The notes: generated by a model not told the origin, from the sequence alone. Shown: positions 8,014 to 17,315, counted from the stretch's first letter. The stretch is DNA of 64,000 nt from Ornithinibacillus caprae (GCF_009728145.1 NZ_WOCA01000016.1:1-64000); one strand, 5' to 3'. Numbers and translations are program-made.

Positions 8014-8067
8014 CTTTGTAATTGTTCATATCCTTACACACTTACATTACGAGAAAGGGCGTAATTT

Positions 8068-9567
8068 ATGAAAAAGTATACATATAAAAACCCAGTATTT
8101 TTTATCTCTGCCATTATTATTCTATTATTAGTAATTATCGGTGCTGTATTACCAGAACAATTTGGTACAGTAGCTGAAGCATTATTTAATACTACAACGA
8201 GAAATTTTGGTTGGTTTTATGTATTAGCAGTATTTGTATTTGTCTTATTTTTGATCGGACTTTCGATTAGTAAATATGGAAAGATTCGGTTAGGTCCTCC
8301 AAAGTCTAGACCAGAATATCCATTCTTTACATGGATTGGAATGCTTTTTTCAGCTGGTTTTGGTTCTGGGTTAGTTTTCTGGGGTGTAGCAGAGCCGATG
8401 AGCCATTTTTTCAACACACCATTTGAAGGATTAGAAGGACAGACAGAAGAAGCCGCAAGAATTGCCATGGGATACTCCTTTTTTCACTGGGGAGTAAGCC
8501 AATGGTCTGTATTTGCTGTAGTTGGCTTAGTGATTGCTTATCTACAGTTTAGAAAAGACAATAATGGACTTATTTCAACTTCCATTCAGCCAGTTGTTGG
8601 TAAGAATAAAGGAGTTGGAGTTACCATTGATTCATTAGCTGTTATTGCAACTGTTATGGGGGTAGCAACATCGTTAGGACTTGGAATCATGCAGATGAAT
8701 GGGGGATTAAAGACGGTATTTAATATTCCTAATACAACCTGGATGCAGGTCGTAATTGCTGGTGTGATTCTTGTATTATATTTGGTATCATCAAGCACTG
8801 GTTTAAACAGAGGAATTAAATGGCTTAGTAATATAAATCTTGGCTTATGTATCGTATTACTTCTTTTTGTGTTTATTACTGGACCAACTGTATTTATCTT
8901 AAATTCATTTGTGCTTGGTTTAGGAGATTATTTAACAAACTTTGTTGAATATAGTTTACGGCTAACTCCATATCAAGGTGGTACTTGGGTAAGAGATTGG
9001 ACCATCTTTTATTGGGCGTGGGCAATTGCATGGTCTCCGTTTGTTGGAGCATTTGTTGCTCGGGTATCTAGAGGAAGAACCATTCGTGAATTTGTGTTTG
9101 GTGTTTTAATCGTCCCACCAGTTCTTGCATGTTTATGGATTGCTGCGTTCGGAGGTACAGCACTTAATAGTGATTTAACAAATGGTACAGCTATTGCAGA
9201 GGCTGTAAATGCAGATATAGCTGTAGCGTTATTTGAGACGTTTGGAAATCTTCCATTGTCCAATTTGATGTCTCTGTTAGCAATTCTTTTGATCTTTACA
9301 TTTTTAGTAACTTCAGCTGATTCCGCGACATATATTTTAGGAAGTATGACTTCGAAAGGTAGTCTAAATCCGGCCATATACGTGAAAATGATTTGGGGCG
9401 TACTGATTACTGCCATTGCAGTGGTTTTACTATTAGCAGGTGGATTGAATGCACTTCAGACTGCCTCATTAATTTCTGCACTACCTTTTACAGTAATTCT
9501 TATACTGATTGTTTTATCTTTTTTACGGATGGTTGGTAAGGATTATCAAAGTAAAAAAGATGCTTAA
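8068..9567 (+). CDS. BCCT family osmoprotectant transporter (OpuD-like)
   Basis: The 499-residue protein has about 12 membrane spans. Family signatures are the GSGLVFWGVAEPMSHF segment near residue 100, the aromatic FFHWGVSQWSVFA stretch, and WTIFYWAWAIAWSPFVGAFV, which forms the betaine-binding aromatic box in BetP/OpuD. BCCT carriers import glycine betaine and related compounds with sodium to resist high salt. A ribosome site (GAGAAAGGGCG) precedes the ATG, a SigB-like promoter lies upstream and a terminator follows. The exact substrate cannot be told from sequence alone. Confidence 0.85.
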   Translation: MKKYTYKNPVFFISAIIILLLVIIGAVLPEQFGTVAEALFNTTTRNFGWFYVLAVFVFVLFLIGLSISKYGKIRLGPPKSRPEYPFFTWIGMLFSAGFGSGLVFWGVAEPMSHFFNTPFEGLEGQTEEAARIAMGYSFFHWGVSQWSVFAVVGLVIAYLQFRKDNNGLISTSIQPVVGKNKGVGVTIDSLAVIATVMGVATSLGLGIMQMNGGLKTVFNIPNTTWMQVVIAGVILVLYLVSSSTGLNRGIKWLSNINLGLCIVLLLFVFITGPTVFILNSFVLGLGDYLTNFVEYSLRLTPYQGGTWVRDWTIFYWAWAIAWSPFVGAFVARVSRGRTIREFVFGVLIVPPVLACLWIAAFGGTALNSDLTNGTAIAEAVNADIAVALFETFGNLPLSNLMSLLAILLIFTFLVTSADSATYILGSMTSKGSLNPAIYVKMIWGVLITAIAVVLLLAGGLNALQTASLISALPFTVILILIVLSFLRMVGKDYQSKKDA

Positions 9568-9574
9568 ATTTGCG

Positions 9575-9611
9575 AAGCAGTTAAAAGAAATTAGTCTTTT
9601 AACTGCTTTTT
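9575..9611 (+). terminator. Terminator of the BCCT gene
   Basis: AAGCAGTTAAAAGA (9575-9588) and TCTTTTAACTGCTT (9595-9608) pair perfectly around a 6-base loop, followed by T. Confidence 0.85.
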
Positions 9612-9733
9612 ACTGATCGTAAAAATGAGGGTGCGAAGTCATGATTCTTAACCTAGATTTCGAAAAATAAAAGATGTTGTGATGAAATCTGACTTACATG
9701 ATGTTGGAAAATCTTCTATCGTTAGCTATCCTC

Positions 9734-10324
9734 TTAAAAACGGTAGGAACGGCGATCCTTACGAAAAATAGTTAATATAATCGAAGTTGTTATTCCAACC
9801 ATAGTCACCATGATCGCCGAATAGAAAATCGTAACTTCCTCTATGATAAACGAACCTAATAATAAAACCACACAATCAAAGATAAAGATAATGATTCCTG
9901 CATTAATATGTGTAACTTTTGAAAGCATCAATGCTAACAGATCACTTGCCCCTGAACTGATATTAGCAGATAACATAATTCCTATTCCCGTACCTACCAT
10001 GATACCGGCTATAAGTGAGCTGACTAAAATCGAAGGGGCATCCCATGTCGATAATGGACGAAATAGATCTATTAAAAATGAAGAAACAAATAGTCCATGA
10101 ACCCCATTATAGAAATAATCACGATTATAAAAGAAAGCAATTGTATATAGTGGGACACTTAATAAAATTATAGTTAAACCAGGTTTTAATTCAAAAACAT
10201 ACTTACCGATTAGCCCTAATCCAATAATTCCACCATCGAGTAAATGATTGGGAATAATAAACATATTAATTCCCGCAGCAAGTAATCCACTTCCTAATAA
10301 TATAGCGATCGTTTTTTTTATCAC
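9734..10324 (-). CDS. YitT family membrane protein, short form
   Basis: The 196-residue protein has five or six hydrophobic spans and the YitT signature near its start (AGINMFIIPNHLLDGGIIGL). It also has the GTGIGIMLSANISSGASDLLAL motif. It lacks the C-terminal DUF2179 domain of full YitT proteins, so it is a membrane-only member. The function is unknown for the family. It is divergent from the MFS gene across 161 bases in which I see no clear operator. Confidence 0.75.
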   Translation of the reverse strand: MIKKTIAILLGSGLLAAGINMFIIPNHLLDGGIIGLGLIGKYVFELKPGLTIILLSVPLYTIAFFYNRDYFYNGVHGLFVSSFLIDLFRPLSTWDAPSILVSSLIAGIMVGTGIGIMLSANISSGASDLLALMLSKVTHINAGIIIFIFDCVVLLLGSFIIEEVTIFYSAIMVTMVGITTSIILTIFRKDRRSYRF

Positions 10325-10485
10325 GAAGGTTCCACCTTGTCCATTTTTTCACTACTTAAAGCGTATGATTTAGAAGAACAAATGATGATAAAAAGTATGT
10401 GATGTATATTAAAATTGTCAAATATTATCGAAATAGATTAAACTTGAAGAGTATTTGGATAGTTTATTTGATTTGAGGAGATATA

Positions 10486-11706
10486 ATGGAGGAATCGTCG
10501 TTTAACAAGTGGAAGTATCCAGTCATCCTCTTAACCTCTGTAGGAATTTCTGGATTAGGGGACTTTATTTATTTGGTAGCTATCAATATATTAGTCTATC
10601 AGATGACTGGTTCTGCTACAGCTGTTGCAGGATTATGGGTTATTGGTCCAGCAGTAAATGTGCTAACGAAGTTTTGGACTGGCAGCTTTATTGACTATCG
10701 CAGTAAACGAATGATTATGATCGTTACCGATATCATTCGAGCTGTTTTGGTTTTTAGTATTCCTTTTGTGTCATCTATTTGGGGGATCTACATTATATTA
10801 ATTGGTGTAAGTACTGCCAAGGCTTTCTTTAACCCATCATCAATTACGTATATCACACAATTAGTTCCTAAAGATATTCGTAAGCGGTATAATTCGATTC
10901 AGTCATTATCTATGTCCGGTGCTTTTATTGTTGGGCCTGCAATTGGTGGTGCACTAATACTAATTGGATCTGTGGATACGGCGATATTCATGAATGCTAT
11001 TTCATTTTTAATTTCAGCCATACTCTTATTTGTATTACCTGACCAGGAGAAAATTGAAAAGGATTCGATTCCTAAATTGACAATAGCACAAGTGAAATTA
11101 GATTGGCTGGTTGTTTTTCAATTCTTTAAGGAACAGAAGTATGTTGCTATTGTGTATAGTGCTTATTTAGCAACGATTATTTTTAGCTTGGCTATGGATG
11201 CGCAAGAGGTTGTGTTTACCCAACAAGTAGTAGGACTGTCTGAAATGGATTATAGTTTGCTAATTAGTATTACTGGTATTGGAGCAATTACAGGAGGGGT
11301 AATTGTTTCCATTTTCTCTAAACATCTTTCCCTTCGCTATATGATCGCCATTGGGATTTCCATGGTGACTATTGGTTATCTAATCTATGCATTTTCCTGG
11401 TCGTTTCTATCCATAACAGTAGGGTTTGTTATTCTAGGATTTTTTAATGCATTTTTAAACGCAGGAATCACTACGTTTTATCAGAATAATGTTCCTGCGA
11501 TGGTGATGGGGCGAGTAACTAGCATGTTCCAATTAATTCAAAGTTTTTTACAGATCATTTTTGTATTATTAGTTGGAGCAGTGGCAGATGTTATACCACT
11601 ACGAATTACTATTATTTTCTTAGCTTCTGTTATGTTAGTAGTAGCTATTACTTTAACTGTAATTGTTTTCATTTCAAGTAAGAAAATGTATTTTGATGAA
11701 ACATAA
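10486..11706 (+). CDS. MFS transporter (macrolide-efflux-like branch)
   Basis: The 406-residue protein has 12 predicted membrane spans. It has the loop 2-3 motif of the branch (DYRSKRMIMIVTDIIRA) and the RYNSIQSLSMSGAFIVGPAIGG segment seen in drug-export MFS proteins of the MefA/YkuC-like group. It probably exports a drug or lipid-like compound; the substrate is unknown. The ribosome site GAGGAG directly precedes the ATG. It ends 75 bases before the MoxR gene and has no clear terminator. Confidence 0.75.
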   Translation: MEESSFNKWKYPVILLTSVGISGLGDFIYLVAINILVYQMTGSATAVAGLWVIGPAVNVLTKFWTGSFIDYRSKRMIMIVTDIIRAVLVFSIPFVSSIWGIYIILIGVSTAKAFFNPSSITYITQLVPKDIRKRYNSIQSLSMSGAFIVGPAIGGALILIGSVDTAIFMNAISFLISAILLFVLPDQEKIEKDSIPKLTIAQVKLDWLVVFQFFKEQKYVAIVYSAYLATIIFSLAMDAQEVVFTQQVVGLSEMDYSLLISITGIGAITGGVIVSIFSKHLSLRYMIAIGISMVTIGYLIYAFSWSFLSITVGFVILGFFNAFLNAGITTFYQNNVPAMVMGRVTSMFQLIQSFLQIIFVLLVGAVADVIPLRITIIFLASVMLVVAITLTVIVFISSKKMYFDET

Positions 11707-11720
11707 TTGTTTTATATAAC

Positions 11721-11737
11721 GTAACATTTAGTGTTAC
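11721..11737. promoter_or_regulatory. Palindrome before the MoxR operon
   Basis: GTAACATTTAGTGTTAC is a 6-5-6 inverted repeat. A possible -10 (TACAAT, 11735-11740) overlaps its right arm. It may be an operator for the moxR-DUF58 operon; the regulator is unknown. Confidence 0.3.
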
Positions 11738-11781
11738 AATAATGTTAATTATCTAATTTTTTAAAAATGGGGGAATTAAAC

Positions 11782-12726
11782 TTGGAAAAAATTACACAAG
11801 CAAAAAAATCACTAAATAACGTTATTTATGGGAAAGAAGAAGTAGTAGATTTATTATTTGTTGCATTGTTTGCACAGGGGCATGTCCTCCTTGAAAGTGT
11901 TCCTGGTACAGGAAAAACAAAATTAGCTAAAAGCTTCGCGAAAGTAATGGATGGAGAATTTAATCGTGTTCAGTTCACACCAGATGTATTGCCAAGTGAT
12001 GTAACTGGAATTCGTTTCTTTAATCCAAAAACGCAGGAATTTGAGCTTCGTATTGGACCAGTTGTTTCCAACGTTTTACTGGCAGATGAGATTAATAGGG
12101 CGACACCAAAAACGCAATCAAGTTTATTAGAAGTAATGGAGGAGTACCAATCAACAATTGATGGTGAAACGATTAAAGTTGAATCACCTTTTATTGTTCT
12201 AGCCACACAAAACCCTGTAGAAAGTAATTATGGTACATTTCCACTACCTGAAGCACAACTAGATCGTTTCCTATTTAAAATTGATTTAGGTTATCCAGAT
12301 AAAGAGGAAGAGAAGCAAATATTAACTACTTACCGGACAAGTGATCCATACGATGAAATCCAAGCTTCGTTAACCTTAGAGGATATTCGAGAATTCCAAT
12401 ATCAAATAAAGCAAGTGACTATTTCTAATATTGTTTCCGATTACTTACTTGGATTAATCCATGCATCCCGAGAACATAATGATGTCGAGCTAGGAATAAG
12501 TCCACGAGGAATGCTTGCATTAATGCGTGCTGCTCAAGCACGAGCATTTTTAGATGGACGTGACTTTGTTACTCCAGAGGATATTAAAAAGTTAGCACCA
12601 TACGTTTTTGAGCATCGATTAATTTTAACGATGGAAGGATCTATTAAAAAAACGTCACAGCAAGTAGTAGCGGAAATTATGAAGGAAGTGCCTGTACCTG
12701 TAGAAGAAGGGGCATTTAGCGAATGA
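11782..12726 (+). CDS. MoxR family AAA+ ATPase
   Basis: The 314-residue AAA_3 ATPase has Walker A PGTGKT (residues 41-46), Walker B LLADEINRATPKTQ, sensor-1 ATQNPVE, and the arginine-finger region PEAQLDRFLF. MoxR proteins act as chaperones for maturing partner complexes, usually encoded beside DUF58 (VWA-related) and transglutaminase-like genes, as here (B. subtilis yeaC-yeaD-yebA). I chose TTG 11782 because TGGGGGA (11768-11774) is 7 bases upstream; the in-frame ATG at 11767 has no ribosome site. Its stop overlaps the next start by 4 bases. Confidence 0.9.
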   Translation: MEKITQAKKSLNNVIYGKEEVVDLLFVALFAQGHVLLESVPGTGKTKLAKSFAKVMDGEFNRVQFTPDVLPSDVTGIRFFNPKTQEFELRIGPVVSNVLLADEINRATPKTQSSLLEVMEEYQSTIDGETIKVESPFIVLATQNPVESNYGTFPLPEAQLDRFLFKIDLGYPDKEEEKQILTTYRTSDPYDEIQASLTLEDIREFQYQIKQVTISNIVSDYLLGLIHASREHNDVELGISPRGMLALMRAAQARAFLDGRDFVTPEDIKKLAPYVFEHRLILTMEGSIKKTSQQVVAEIMKEVPVPVEEGAFSE

Positions 12727-13940
12727 TGTGGAAAAAGGAAGTAGGTTCAGAGCATTCCAGGAGCTATGATTATATCCTTATTGCTTTGGTTGTATTCTTC
12801 TTAATTGGTGTTATTTTTAGAACTCCTGTTGCATTTATTGGCGTAGGAATATTTGCAGCATATCTAATTGTTTATAAAATTTATGACCGTGGACTTGGAA
12901 AAAGATTAGAGCTTGATAATGTCCACAAGACGGTGAAGCTTTTCCCAGGAGAAGAGACTACTTTACGGTTTGAGCTCAAAAATTATTCTGCATTTCCAAT
13001 GGTTAATGGAAAGTTCAAAGTCCAATTAGGACCTTCTATTAAAGCATATACACTGGTGGAAAAGAAAAAAGATTATTGGAAGCAGTTAAAAATTCCTTTG
13101 TCTGTATTGCAGAAAAGAAACACAATAATTGAGTTTCCTGTTATTGCAGAGCAACGTGGTGTTTCAAAAGTAAATAATATTGAATTTGATTTTCCGCATT
13201 TATTAAACTTTAACTTAGTAACATTAGCTTATCGGCGTTTGTATCAAACAGAATTTATCGTATATCCTAAGTTATTACCTGTTCAGGGTGTAGAAGCGAT
13301 TTTTCATATGATTCCAGGAGAAGGAAGAGCAAATTTTTCCCCATTTGAAGATATTCAAAGCCCTTTAGGCACAAGGGATTATAGTTATAGTGATCCTTTT
13401 CATCGGATCAATTGGAATGCAACTGTTAAATCACAGAAAATGCAAACCAATGTGTATGAAAGAGTTGTAGATATGTCGTATGTTTTTATCGTTAATTTAG
13501 GTACTGAAAATGATTTAAATATGTCTAGTTTTAATAAAAATTTGGAAAATCTATTAAGCTACACAGCTTACTTAAGTGAATATGCAACCAAAACTGGCGT
13601 ACCGTACGAAATTTATGTTAACTCTCGTAGACCTGGTAAAGTTCCATATGTTCATTTACCAGAAGGAGAGGGGAAAACACATTTTGCTTATTCTTTAGAA
13701 ATGCTTGCTAGAATCCATAAACAATCTATGATTATGCCTTTTAATCAAATGCTGTACCGTTTGGGAAAACAATTTATTAAACCGAAGACGATTATTATTA
13801 TTGGGGATGTTCCGTCTGGAGCGATGGAAATGATGAGCACCTGGAAACAAACACAAAATACCGTTTTTCATGTAACTGGTACAGAGGATGGTGCAATGGT
13901 TCGACCTTTGAGGAAGGAGACAATGACAAATGCAACCTAA
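12723..13940 (+). CDS. DUF58 domain protein (YeaD-like)
   Basis: The 405-residue protein has two N-terminal membrane spans (about residues 15-55). A beta-rich region follows, then the DUF58 hallmark GTRDYSYSDPFHRINWNATVKS in the middle. DUF58 proteins are the usual partners of MoxR ATPases. The function in bacilli is not defined; a link to cell-envelope assembly is likely. It overlaps moxR by 4 bases and the next gene by 11, so the three genes are one operon. Confidence 0.85.
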   Translation: MMWKKEVGSEHSRSYDYILIALVVFFLIGVIFRTPVAFIGVGIFAAYLIVYKIYDRGLGKRLELDNVHKTVKLFPGEETTLRFELKNYSAFPMVNGKFKVQLGPSIKAYTLVEKKKDYWKQLKIPLSVLQKRNTIIEFPVIAEQRGVSKVNNIEFDFPHLLNFNLVTLAYRRLYQTEFIVYPKLLPVQGVEAIFHMIPGEGRANFSPFEDIQSPLGTRDYSYSDPFHRINWNATVKSQKMQTNVYERVVDMSYVFIVNLGTENDLNMSSFNKNLENLLSYTAYLSEYATKTGVPYEIYVNSRRPGKVPYVHLPEGEGKTHFAYSLEMLARIHKQSMIMPFNQMLYRLGKQFIKPKTIIIIGDVPSGAMEMMSTWKQTQNTVFHVTGTEDGAMVRPLRKETMTNAT

Positions 13941-15117
13941 TCTTGCTGCATCGATTACGTATGCATACCACTTTCTAAGTGAAGCAATTATTATGTTTCT
14001 CATAGCTTTGCCATTCTTTTACCATCGTTTCTCGTATGTTCCTTATGGGAGTTACTTCGTAATTATTATTGGGGCTTGTATTTTATTTTCTATCATAACT
14101 CGTTATACTACCCGTTATATCTGGTATATAGTAATGGCTCCAATATTATTTTTGGTTTTTAATAGTTTGGATTACCCAATGATTTTTACAGTGCTATTTA
14201 CCCTCTTATTTGTATGGCGGTATATTGATATTCGAAAAGAAGATTTGATCAGTAGAGAAAATATCTATATATTATTTACGCTATTACTTACTGCTATTGT
14301 GAGTATTCTGGTTCGTGATAGTTTTATTATGATATATCCATTTTTACAGTTTGTTATTTTATTTCTTGGGTACATAACTAGTCAATTGGTTGTAGTAAAT
14401 AAAGAGGATCGAAAACAGATTGACTTAAAATTACCTTTCTATTTTATTGGAATATTAGGACTCGGAGCAACAATTTTCTTCTTCTTATTTGAATCTGCAC
14501 GTAATGTAGCATTATATGTTGGCCAGGGGTTTTTTAATGCAATCGGTGGTGTCATTCGTGGCTTTTCAAATATATTAAGCTTTCTAACGGTGGAACAACG
14601 TGGCTGGCCAGAACAAACACCAGATGATGCTAAGCATGGAGACGGCTATTGGAATCAACTTGAAGAATATAATGTTGTGGAAGGTATGTCCGTATTTCTT
14701 ATTGTGGCCATCGCTATTTTATTAATTGCATTGGTTACATTTTTTATCATGATTTTGTGGCGAAAACGTTCGAAGCAAAAATTAGTCGAAGCTGAACAAA
14801 GTGATGCAGTATCCTATTCGAGTCTTTCTGGTTCCACTGGGAATAATACTTATTCAAGGAATCCTTTTAATAAGTATTTTAACAGACCAAGTGATCCGAT
14901 TAGAAAATTAGTCTATCAATTCGAACGGAAGGCAGCAAAGCAGAATAAAGGTAGAAGACCATTTGAAACGATAGAGGATTGGTTTATGCGGATTAATGTC
15001 GGTGCAGATATATACGTATATCAAAAGGTGCGCTATGGTGGAAAACGTGCAAGTGACCAGGAAGTTAAATCATTAAAAGTTCAGCTCAAAGAAATGGAAG
15101 CTAAATTAGATTTATGA
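13930..15117 (+). CDS. YebA-position membrane protein without transglutaminase domain (copy 1)
   Basis: The 395-residue protein has about seven or eight membrane spans in residues 1-270 and a cytoplasmic tail with a DUF4129-like end (PIRKLVYQFERKAAKQNKGR, then FETIEDWFMRI and VYQKVRYGG). In B. subtilis the third gene of this operon, yebA, carries a transglutaminase domain between membrane part and tail. None is visible here, so this is a shortened form. ATG 13930 has GGAAGGAG 10 bases upstream. A paralog follows at 15467. Confidence 0.7.
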   Translation: MQPNLAASITYAYHFLSEAIIMFLIALPFFYHRFSYVPYGSYFVIIIGACILFSIITRYTTRYIWYIVMAPILFLVFNSLDYPMIFTVLFTLLFVWRYIDIRKEDLISRENIYILFTLLLTAIVSILVRDSFIMIYPFLQFVILFLGYITSQLVVVNKEDRKQIDLKLPFYFIGILGLGATIFFFLFESARNVALYVGQGFFNAIGGVIRGFSNILSFLTVEQRGWPEQTPDDAKHGDGYWNQLEEYNVVEGMSVFLIVAIAILLIALVTFFIMILWRKRSKQKLVEAEQSDAVSYSSLSGSTGNNTYSRNPFNKYFNRPSDPIRKLVYQFERKAAKQNKGRRPFETIEDWFMRINVGADIYVYQKVRYGGKRASDQEVKSLKVQLKEMEAKLDL

Positions 15118-15125
15118 TAGAAGGT

Positions 15126-15411
15126 GAGGCTGGGACAAAACAAAATCGCTTCATTGCAAAGACAATAGTTCAGGGGCAGAAGACTAGAATGTGATTTTTT
15201 TACTGCTGGGTCTAATTCGTAGTTGATGTAGAAAGCGAGGTATTCTGCCGTAGCGGTGTTATAGCAGTTGTTTCAAAGAAGCGGGAGAAAGTAAATCCAT
15301 GCGAAATTTACTTCACTGTTTATACAAAATTAGCAACAAAGCTTACGAAATATCTCGAAAGAAAATCCGAAATAGTTCGGATTTTTCATTGATTGTTACA
15401 CTTGTGTCTCA
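15126..15411. repeat. Dispersed repeat element with terminal inverted repeats (copy A)
   Basis: The element starts AGGCTGGGACAAA (15126) and ends near TTGTGTCTCAGCCT, an imperfect inverted repeat of the start. Its right half (15211-15386) reappears in reverse orientation at 47883-48084: TCTAATTCGTAGTTGATGTA, then CAACAAAG-TTACGAAAT and the hairpin AAAATCCGAA...TTCGGATTTT. The GGCTGGGACAAA start is a common mark of intergenic repeats in Bacillaceae (recalled, not searched). It separates the two YebA-type paralogs and no gene is visible in it. Confidence 0.6.
15362..15386 (+). terminator. Hairpin terminator inside repeat copy A
   Basis: AAAATCCGAA (15362-15371) and TTCGGATTTT (15376-15385) pair perfectly around ATAG, with a following T. 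It would end transcription of the moxR operon before the second paralog. Confidence 0.7.
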
Positions 15412-15466
15412 GCCTTTATATAAAGTAGTGTACCTATTAAAATTCCTGACAAAGGATTTGATGATT

Positions 15467-16642
15467 ATGGAAAACAAAAATCTATTAATTACCCATGCCT
15501 ATCACTTTATAAGTGAAGCTATTATCATCTTTTTGCTTTTACTTCCAGCCACTTTTCATCATTATGAAGGTATTCCTTATTGGATTTACTTAGTTATTAT
15601 AAGTTGTATCTGTATTCTATTTTCGTTATATGCTAAGTTCGATTGGAACCATGTACCTTATATAGTTACGGTCCCAATTATTGTATTACTTTTTCATATA
15701 GTTGGCTTACCGCTCCTATTAAGCATTATTCTGGCTTTATTATTAACTTGGAGATACATAGCAATACGTAGTGAAATGCATATCAAACGGGAGAACTTTT
15801 ATCTTATCACAACAATTATCTTAGGTACTGTATTGGCAATTTTTATAAGGGATTCCCAAGCATTAATGTTTGTTTTTATTCAATTGATACTTGTTGTCAT
15901 AGGAAATATTATTAGTCACACTGCAGTGATTAAAAAAATAGACCAAAAAGCATTTAATCGAAGCTTTTGGTATCGATTTTTGGGGATTCTTTCATTTGCG
16001 TCTTTATCATTTTATTTATTAACAGATGTAATCCGAAATGCCTTTTTAGAAGGATATTTATACATTACCAATGGACTCATTTCAGGTTTAAGTAATATGC
16101 TTGGATTTTTACCAGATATTAAGTTGGAGGATTTTGTGGATTATGGTGCAGAAGATTCACCAGCAATTGGAGAATTAGAAAATCCAGTATATCAAAAATC
16201 TATTAGTGAAATTCCATTAGTTGCCATGATTTATTTTGGATTAACAGCCCTTGCTATCGGGTTAGGAGTATTCTTGATCATTAGATATTTTAGAACACGT
16301 TTTAATTTTAAAAAAGAAGTACAGGAAGAAAAGAATCTCTATCAAAAATCGGAAGAAAAACTAGCACGTGTAAAGACACAAAAGCGAAAATATCGAAAAC
16401 AGTTTAAAAAGATTGACCACCCCGTTCGTAAAGTCATCTATCAATTTGAGCATTATGCAGCCAAACATCAAAAAGGTAGAAAACATTTTGAAACGATAGA
16501 GGAATGGTTACGAAGAATTGGCTATAATGCAAATTTAGAAGTGTACCAAAAAGTTCGTTATGGTGATATAGATGTGAGTGACAAAGAAGTAGAACTATTA
16601 CTCGTTGAAGTTGGAAATATGGAAGTTAAGTTAAAAAATTAA
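15467..16642 (+). CDS. YebA-position membrane protein without transglutaminase domain (copy 2)
   Basis: The 391-residue paralog of the gene at 13930 has the same opening (MENKNLLITHAYHFISEAII against the copy-1 start), the same membrane-span pattern and the same tail (HPVRKVIYQFEHYAAKHQKG, FETIEEWLRRI, VYQKVRYGD). I chose ATG 15467 because it aligns with copy 1 and AAAGGA (15451-15456) is 10 bases upstream; ATG 15461 is also possible. The acidic loop (DYGAEDSPAIGELE) differs from copy 1. It probably arose by duplication; a repeat element now sits between the copies. Confidence 0.7.
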   Translation: MENKNLLITHAYHFISEAIIIFLLLLPATFHHYEGIPYWIYLVIISCICILFSLYAKFDWNHVPYIVTVPIIVLLFHIVGLPLLLSIILALLLTWRYIAIRSEMHIKRENFYLITTIILGTVLAIFIRDSQALMFVFIQLILVVIGNIISHTAVIKKIDQKAFNRSFWYRFLGILSFASLSFYLLTDVIRNAFLEGYLYITNGLISGLSNMLGFLPDIKLEDFVDYGAEDSPAIGELENPVYQKSISEIPLVAMIYFGLTALAIGLGVFLIIRYFRTRFNFKKEVQEEKNLYQKSEEKLARVKTQKRKYRKQFKKIDHPVRKVIYQFEHYAAKHQKGRKHFETIEEWLRRIGYNANLEVYQKVRYGDIDVSDKEVELLLVEVGNMEVKLKN

Positions 16643-16675
16643 AGGTATGTTGAAGCTTGAAAACTATATTTTATC

Positions 16676-16706
16676 TTGACGTAGATCAGAGAGTTCATGT
16701 TATAGT
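16676..16706 (+). promoter_or_regulatory. Promoter of the guanidine riboswitch transcript
   Basis: TTGACG (16676-16681) and TATAGT (16701-16706), 19 bases apart; TTATAG at 16700 gives 18. It lies about 100 bases before the aptamer. Confidence 0.55.
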
Positions 16707-16804
16707 AGAATGGATATTCGAAATTAAAAAAACTGTATGATTATGACTCGAGTGAAGGATTACTAAATGTAAAATTGATAATAAATAGATATTAAAATAG
16801 TTTT

Positions 16805-16882
16805 CTAGGGTTCCGCATATATGATGGTCTGGTCCGAGAGAAAACGCACTATGTGTACACGGAGGGACAAAAGCCCGGGAGG
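16805..16882 (+). ncRNA. Guanidine-I (ykkC) riboswitch aptamer
   Basis: The conserved ykkC blocks appear in order: CTAGGGTTCCG, TGGTCCGAGAG, ACACGGAGGGACAAAAGCCCGGGAG. Only the variable stem between the last two blocks differs. It is followed by a terminator whose left arm starts in the last block, and by two SMR genes of the guanidinium exporter type. Ligand binding should stop terminator formation and switch the exporter on. Confidence 0.95.
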
Positions 16883-16917
16883 ATATCTGATAATTGATAT
16901 CTTCTCGGGTATTTTTT
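16874..16917 (+). terminator. Riboswitch-controlled terminator
   Basis: CCCGGGAGGATATC (16874-16887) pairs with GATATCTTCTCGGG (16896-16909) including two G-U pairs, followed by TATTTTTT. The left arm overlaps the conserved 3' end of the aptamer, so aptamer and terminator compete. Confidence 0.85.
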
Positions 16918-16982
16918 ATCCCGCATAAAGGGGAGTAAGAACCCCCTACTGATTGAAGATTTTATCTATGAGGTGATTTACG

Positions 16983-17315
16983 TTGAATAAAGCTTGGTTA
17001 TTTGTTTTTGGTGCAGGGATATTTGAAATAGGCTGGGTTGTTGGATTAAAGTATGCAAACACTTGGTGGAGTTGGGGATTAACCGTTGTTGCGATATACG
17101 CTTGTATGCATTTATTACTGATTGCTTCCAAGAGATTGCCAGTTGGTACCACATATGTCGTATTTACTGGGATGGGAACAACTGGAACTGTTTTGCTAGA
17201 TATGCTTGTATTTGGAGAGCCCTTTCAAGTTGCCAAACTGCTTTTAATTGTTGTCTTATTAATAGGAGTTATTGGACTAAAAGCCGTTACGGTGGAACAG
17301 GAGGGAGACAGGTAA
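16983..17315 (+). CDS. ykkC: SMR guanidinium exporter subunit (YkkC-like)
   Basis: The 110-residue small multidrug resistance protein has four membrane spans. The essential Glu is in span 1 (FEIGWVVGLKYAN) and the GTTYVVFTGMGTTGT motif is in the span-3 region. With the next gene it forms a paired SMR exporter. Control by a guanidine-I riboswitch indicates guanidinium as substrate, as shown for this family in other bacteria. The start is TTG 16983, with AGGTGAT upstream. It ends one base before the partner starts. Confidence 0.9.
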   Translation: MNKAWLFVFGAGIFEIGWVVGLKYANTWWSWGLTVVAIYACMHLLLIASKRLPVGTTYVVFTGMGTTGTVLLDMLVFGEPFQVAKLLLIVVLLIGVIGLKAVTVEQEGDR

